NCBI RefSeq assembly: GCF_000321225.1
Contig: NW_004450483.1
Span: 826,599 to 890,598, forward strand
DNA: 64,000 nt
Reading direction: 5' to 3'
DNA from: Odobenus rosmarus divergens
Taxonomy: Eukaryota; Chordata; Mammalia; Carnivora; Odobenidae
The notes under the pieces: model-generated
The model's database searches: none
What the model saw: only the letters and a program-made list of their open reading frames with translations
Told to the model about the DNA's origin: nothing
Translations under genes and position numbers: made by a program
In this document: positions 62,731-64,000 of the stretch, one piece after another
Layout: each line of letters begins with the position of its first letter
How positions within the stretch are numbered: the first letter of the stretch is position 1

Positions 62731-63415
62731 AAACTTTCTTACTACTGTCTTTTGAAGCATAAAAGTGTTAAAATTTTGATGAAGTTCAATTTATCTATTT
62801 TGTTGTTTCCATGTGTACTTCTGTTCTGTTGTTTCTGTTCTGTTTCTGTGTGCTTCTGTGTCCTATCTAAGAACTCATTGTCAAATCCAAGGTCATTCAT
62901 CTGTATGTGTTCTTCTAAGAGTTCTCCAGTCTTAGCTTTCACATGTAGGTCTGATTCATTTTGAATCAGGTTTTGGTTGTGTTTGGAGGTAGGAGTCCAA
63001 TTTTACTCTTTTGCACGTGGATATCCAGGTGTCCCACTGCCATTTGTTGAAGAAACTCTTTCCTTATTGAATAGTCTCTTGGCACCCTTATCAAAAATCA
63101 ATTGATCATAGATGTAGGAGTTTGTTTATGGACTTTCAGTTATATTCAATTGATCTATATCTCTATCCTTCTGTTAGCACTGCAATGCTCTGATGACTGT
63201 AGCTTTGTAATGTTTTGGTATTGGGAAATATGAGTTTTCCAACTTTGTTTTCCTTTTTCAAGACTGTTTTTGTCTACTTAAGGATCTTTGGAATTCCATG
63301 TGAATTACAGGATCAGATTTTCCACCCTCCTCTCCCCCCGACTTCCATTCTAAATTTAAGTAATTTGAGGTTTTTTTTTCCATAGTCAGTCTAACTAAAG
63401 GTTTTTCAATTTTGT

Positions 63416-64000
63416 AGATTTTTAAAATATAATTTATTTATTTTTATTAACATATGATGTATTATTTGTTTCAGGGGTACAGGTCTATGATTCATCAGTC
63501 TTACACAATTCACAGCACTCACCATAGCACATACCCTCCCCAGTGTCCATCACCCAGCCACCCCAGCCCTCCCACCCCCCTCTACTCCAGCAACTCTCAG
63601 TTTGTTTCCTGAGATGAAGAGTCTCATGGTTTGTCTTCCTCTCTGGTTTCGAAAGAATTTTTCCCTCCCTTCCTCTATGATCCTCTGTCTTGTTTCTCAA
63701 ATTCCTCATATCAGTGAGATCATATGATAGTCTTTTTCTGATTGACTTATTTCGCTTAGCATAATACCATCTAGTTCCAACCACATCGTTGCAAATGGCA
63801 AGATTTCATTTCTTTTGTTGGCTGCATAATATTCCATTGTGTATATATATACCACATCTTCTTTATCCATTCATCTGTCAATGGACATCTAGGCTCTTTC
63901 CATAGTTTGGCTATTGTGGACATTGCTGCTATAAACATTGGGGTGCACATGCCCCTTCGGATCATGACATTTGTATCTTTGGGGTAAATACCCAGTAGTG
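63416..64000 (-). mobile_element. Younger carnivore L1, 3' UTR and ORF2 end, runs off the window
   Basis: Plus strand reads antisense to the caniform L1 3' end: 'ttatttatttttattaacatatgatgtattatttgtttcaggggtacaggtctatgattcatcag', 'cacagcactcaccatagcacataccctccccagtgtccatcacccagccacc', 'gagatgaagagtctcatggtttgtc', then ORF2 'ggctgcataatattccattgtgtatatatataccacatcttctttatcc'. It directly follows an older L1 in the same orientation. Confidence 0.92.
63771..63965 (-). pseudogene. L1 ORF2 C-terminal fragment with frameshift
   Basis: Minus frame keeps AAMSTIAKLWKEPRCP, LTDEWIKKMWYIYT and then goes out of register (QWNIMQPTKEMKS where L1 has MEYYSAIKKNE), so a 1-bp frameshift near 63846 breaks ORF2. 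Part of the younger L1. Confidence 0.88.

Larger units (their letters stand above)
61432..63415 (-). mobile_element. Old L1 LINE, 3' UTR and ORF2, antisense to the plus strand, with two SINE insertions
   Basis: Continuous antisense L1 text: 'attgaggtaaaagtcacataacataaaattaac', 'gcacctggcaaccatgaatattctttctgtctctgggcctacctg', 'gtgaatagtattctattgtatggatatacc', 'gaggagtggaattgctgggtcatatg', 'gtctgaagtggtatctcattgtag', 'gtcccactgccatttgttgaagaaactctttcc', up to 'gtcagtctaactaaaggtttttcaattttgtag'. Almost 2 kb, less the SINEs at 61904-62119 and 62609-62730. The sense L1 strand is minus, with its 3' end on the left. Confidence 0.92.

Noticed and set aside
1..64000. CRISPR array, operon, phage or bacterial defence system
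   Set aside because: No regularly spaced direct repeats, prokaryotic gene order or ribosome-binding sites; the repeat content is mammalian throughout.

Overview
This is vertebrate nuclear DNA from a carnivoran mammal, with no protein-coding gene I can support. The strongest lineage marker is 25 copies of the carnivore tRNA-Lys-derived SINE (Can-SINE/SINEC), many flanked by 10-19 bp target-site duplications (TSDs). The canid-type SINE head (ending GGCGCAGCGGTTTGGCG) is absent and the heads read GGCGCCTGGGTGGCTCAG. Together with an L1 3' end of the caniform type, this suggests a non-dog caniform, probably an arctoid (mustelid, bear, panda or seal group). The species cannot be fixed from the sequence alone.

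Layout. 1-7.4 kb: an L1 edge, MIR relics, four Can-SINEs (one with a 290-bp TTTC tail) and a hAT remnant. 7.4-21.3 kb: a 14-kb stretch with no Can-SINE, holding a degenerate C-rich repeat split by a solo retroviral LTR (8211-8746), L2 relics in both orientations, a second LTR (15.3-15.7 kb) and AT-rich islands that look like conserved non-coding elements. 21.3-37.6 kb: ten Can-SINEs among L2, MIR, L1 and MLT1 relics. It includes the best single find, a near-full-length 7SK RNA retropseudogene (23906-24221) inserted in a MER5A-like element. 37.6-51.2 kb: a second Can-SINE-free stretch with a Tigger relic, a hairpin MITE, L1/HAL1-like sequence and more AT-rich islands. 51.2-58.2 kb: two nested repeat stacks, an L1 hit by an MLT1 LTR and SINEs, and an older L1 hit by two Tigger-type elements, an MLT1 LTR and two SINEs. 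58.2-64 kb: further islands and SINEs, then an old L1 followed by the 3' part of a younger L1 that runs off the window.

No genes act together here. The open reading frames are chance frames, repeat shadows or broken L1 ORF2 pieces. The AT-rich unique islands (near 9.5, 12.9, 20.5, 26.4, 38.8, 43.3, 49.0, 58.6 and 59.7 kb) are enhancer candidates by composition only. I found no CRISPR array, operon, intact RNA gene or undescribed system. Repeat family names come from recognising consensus sequence by eye, so subfamily names and edges are approximate.
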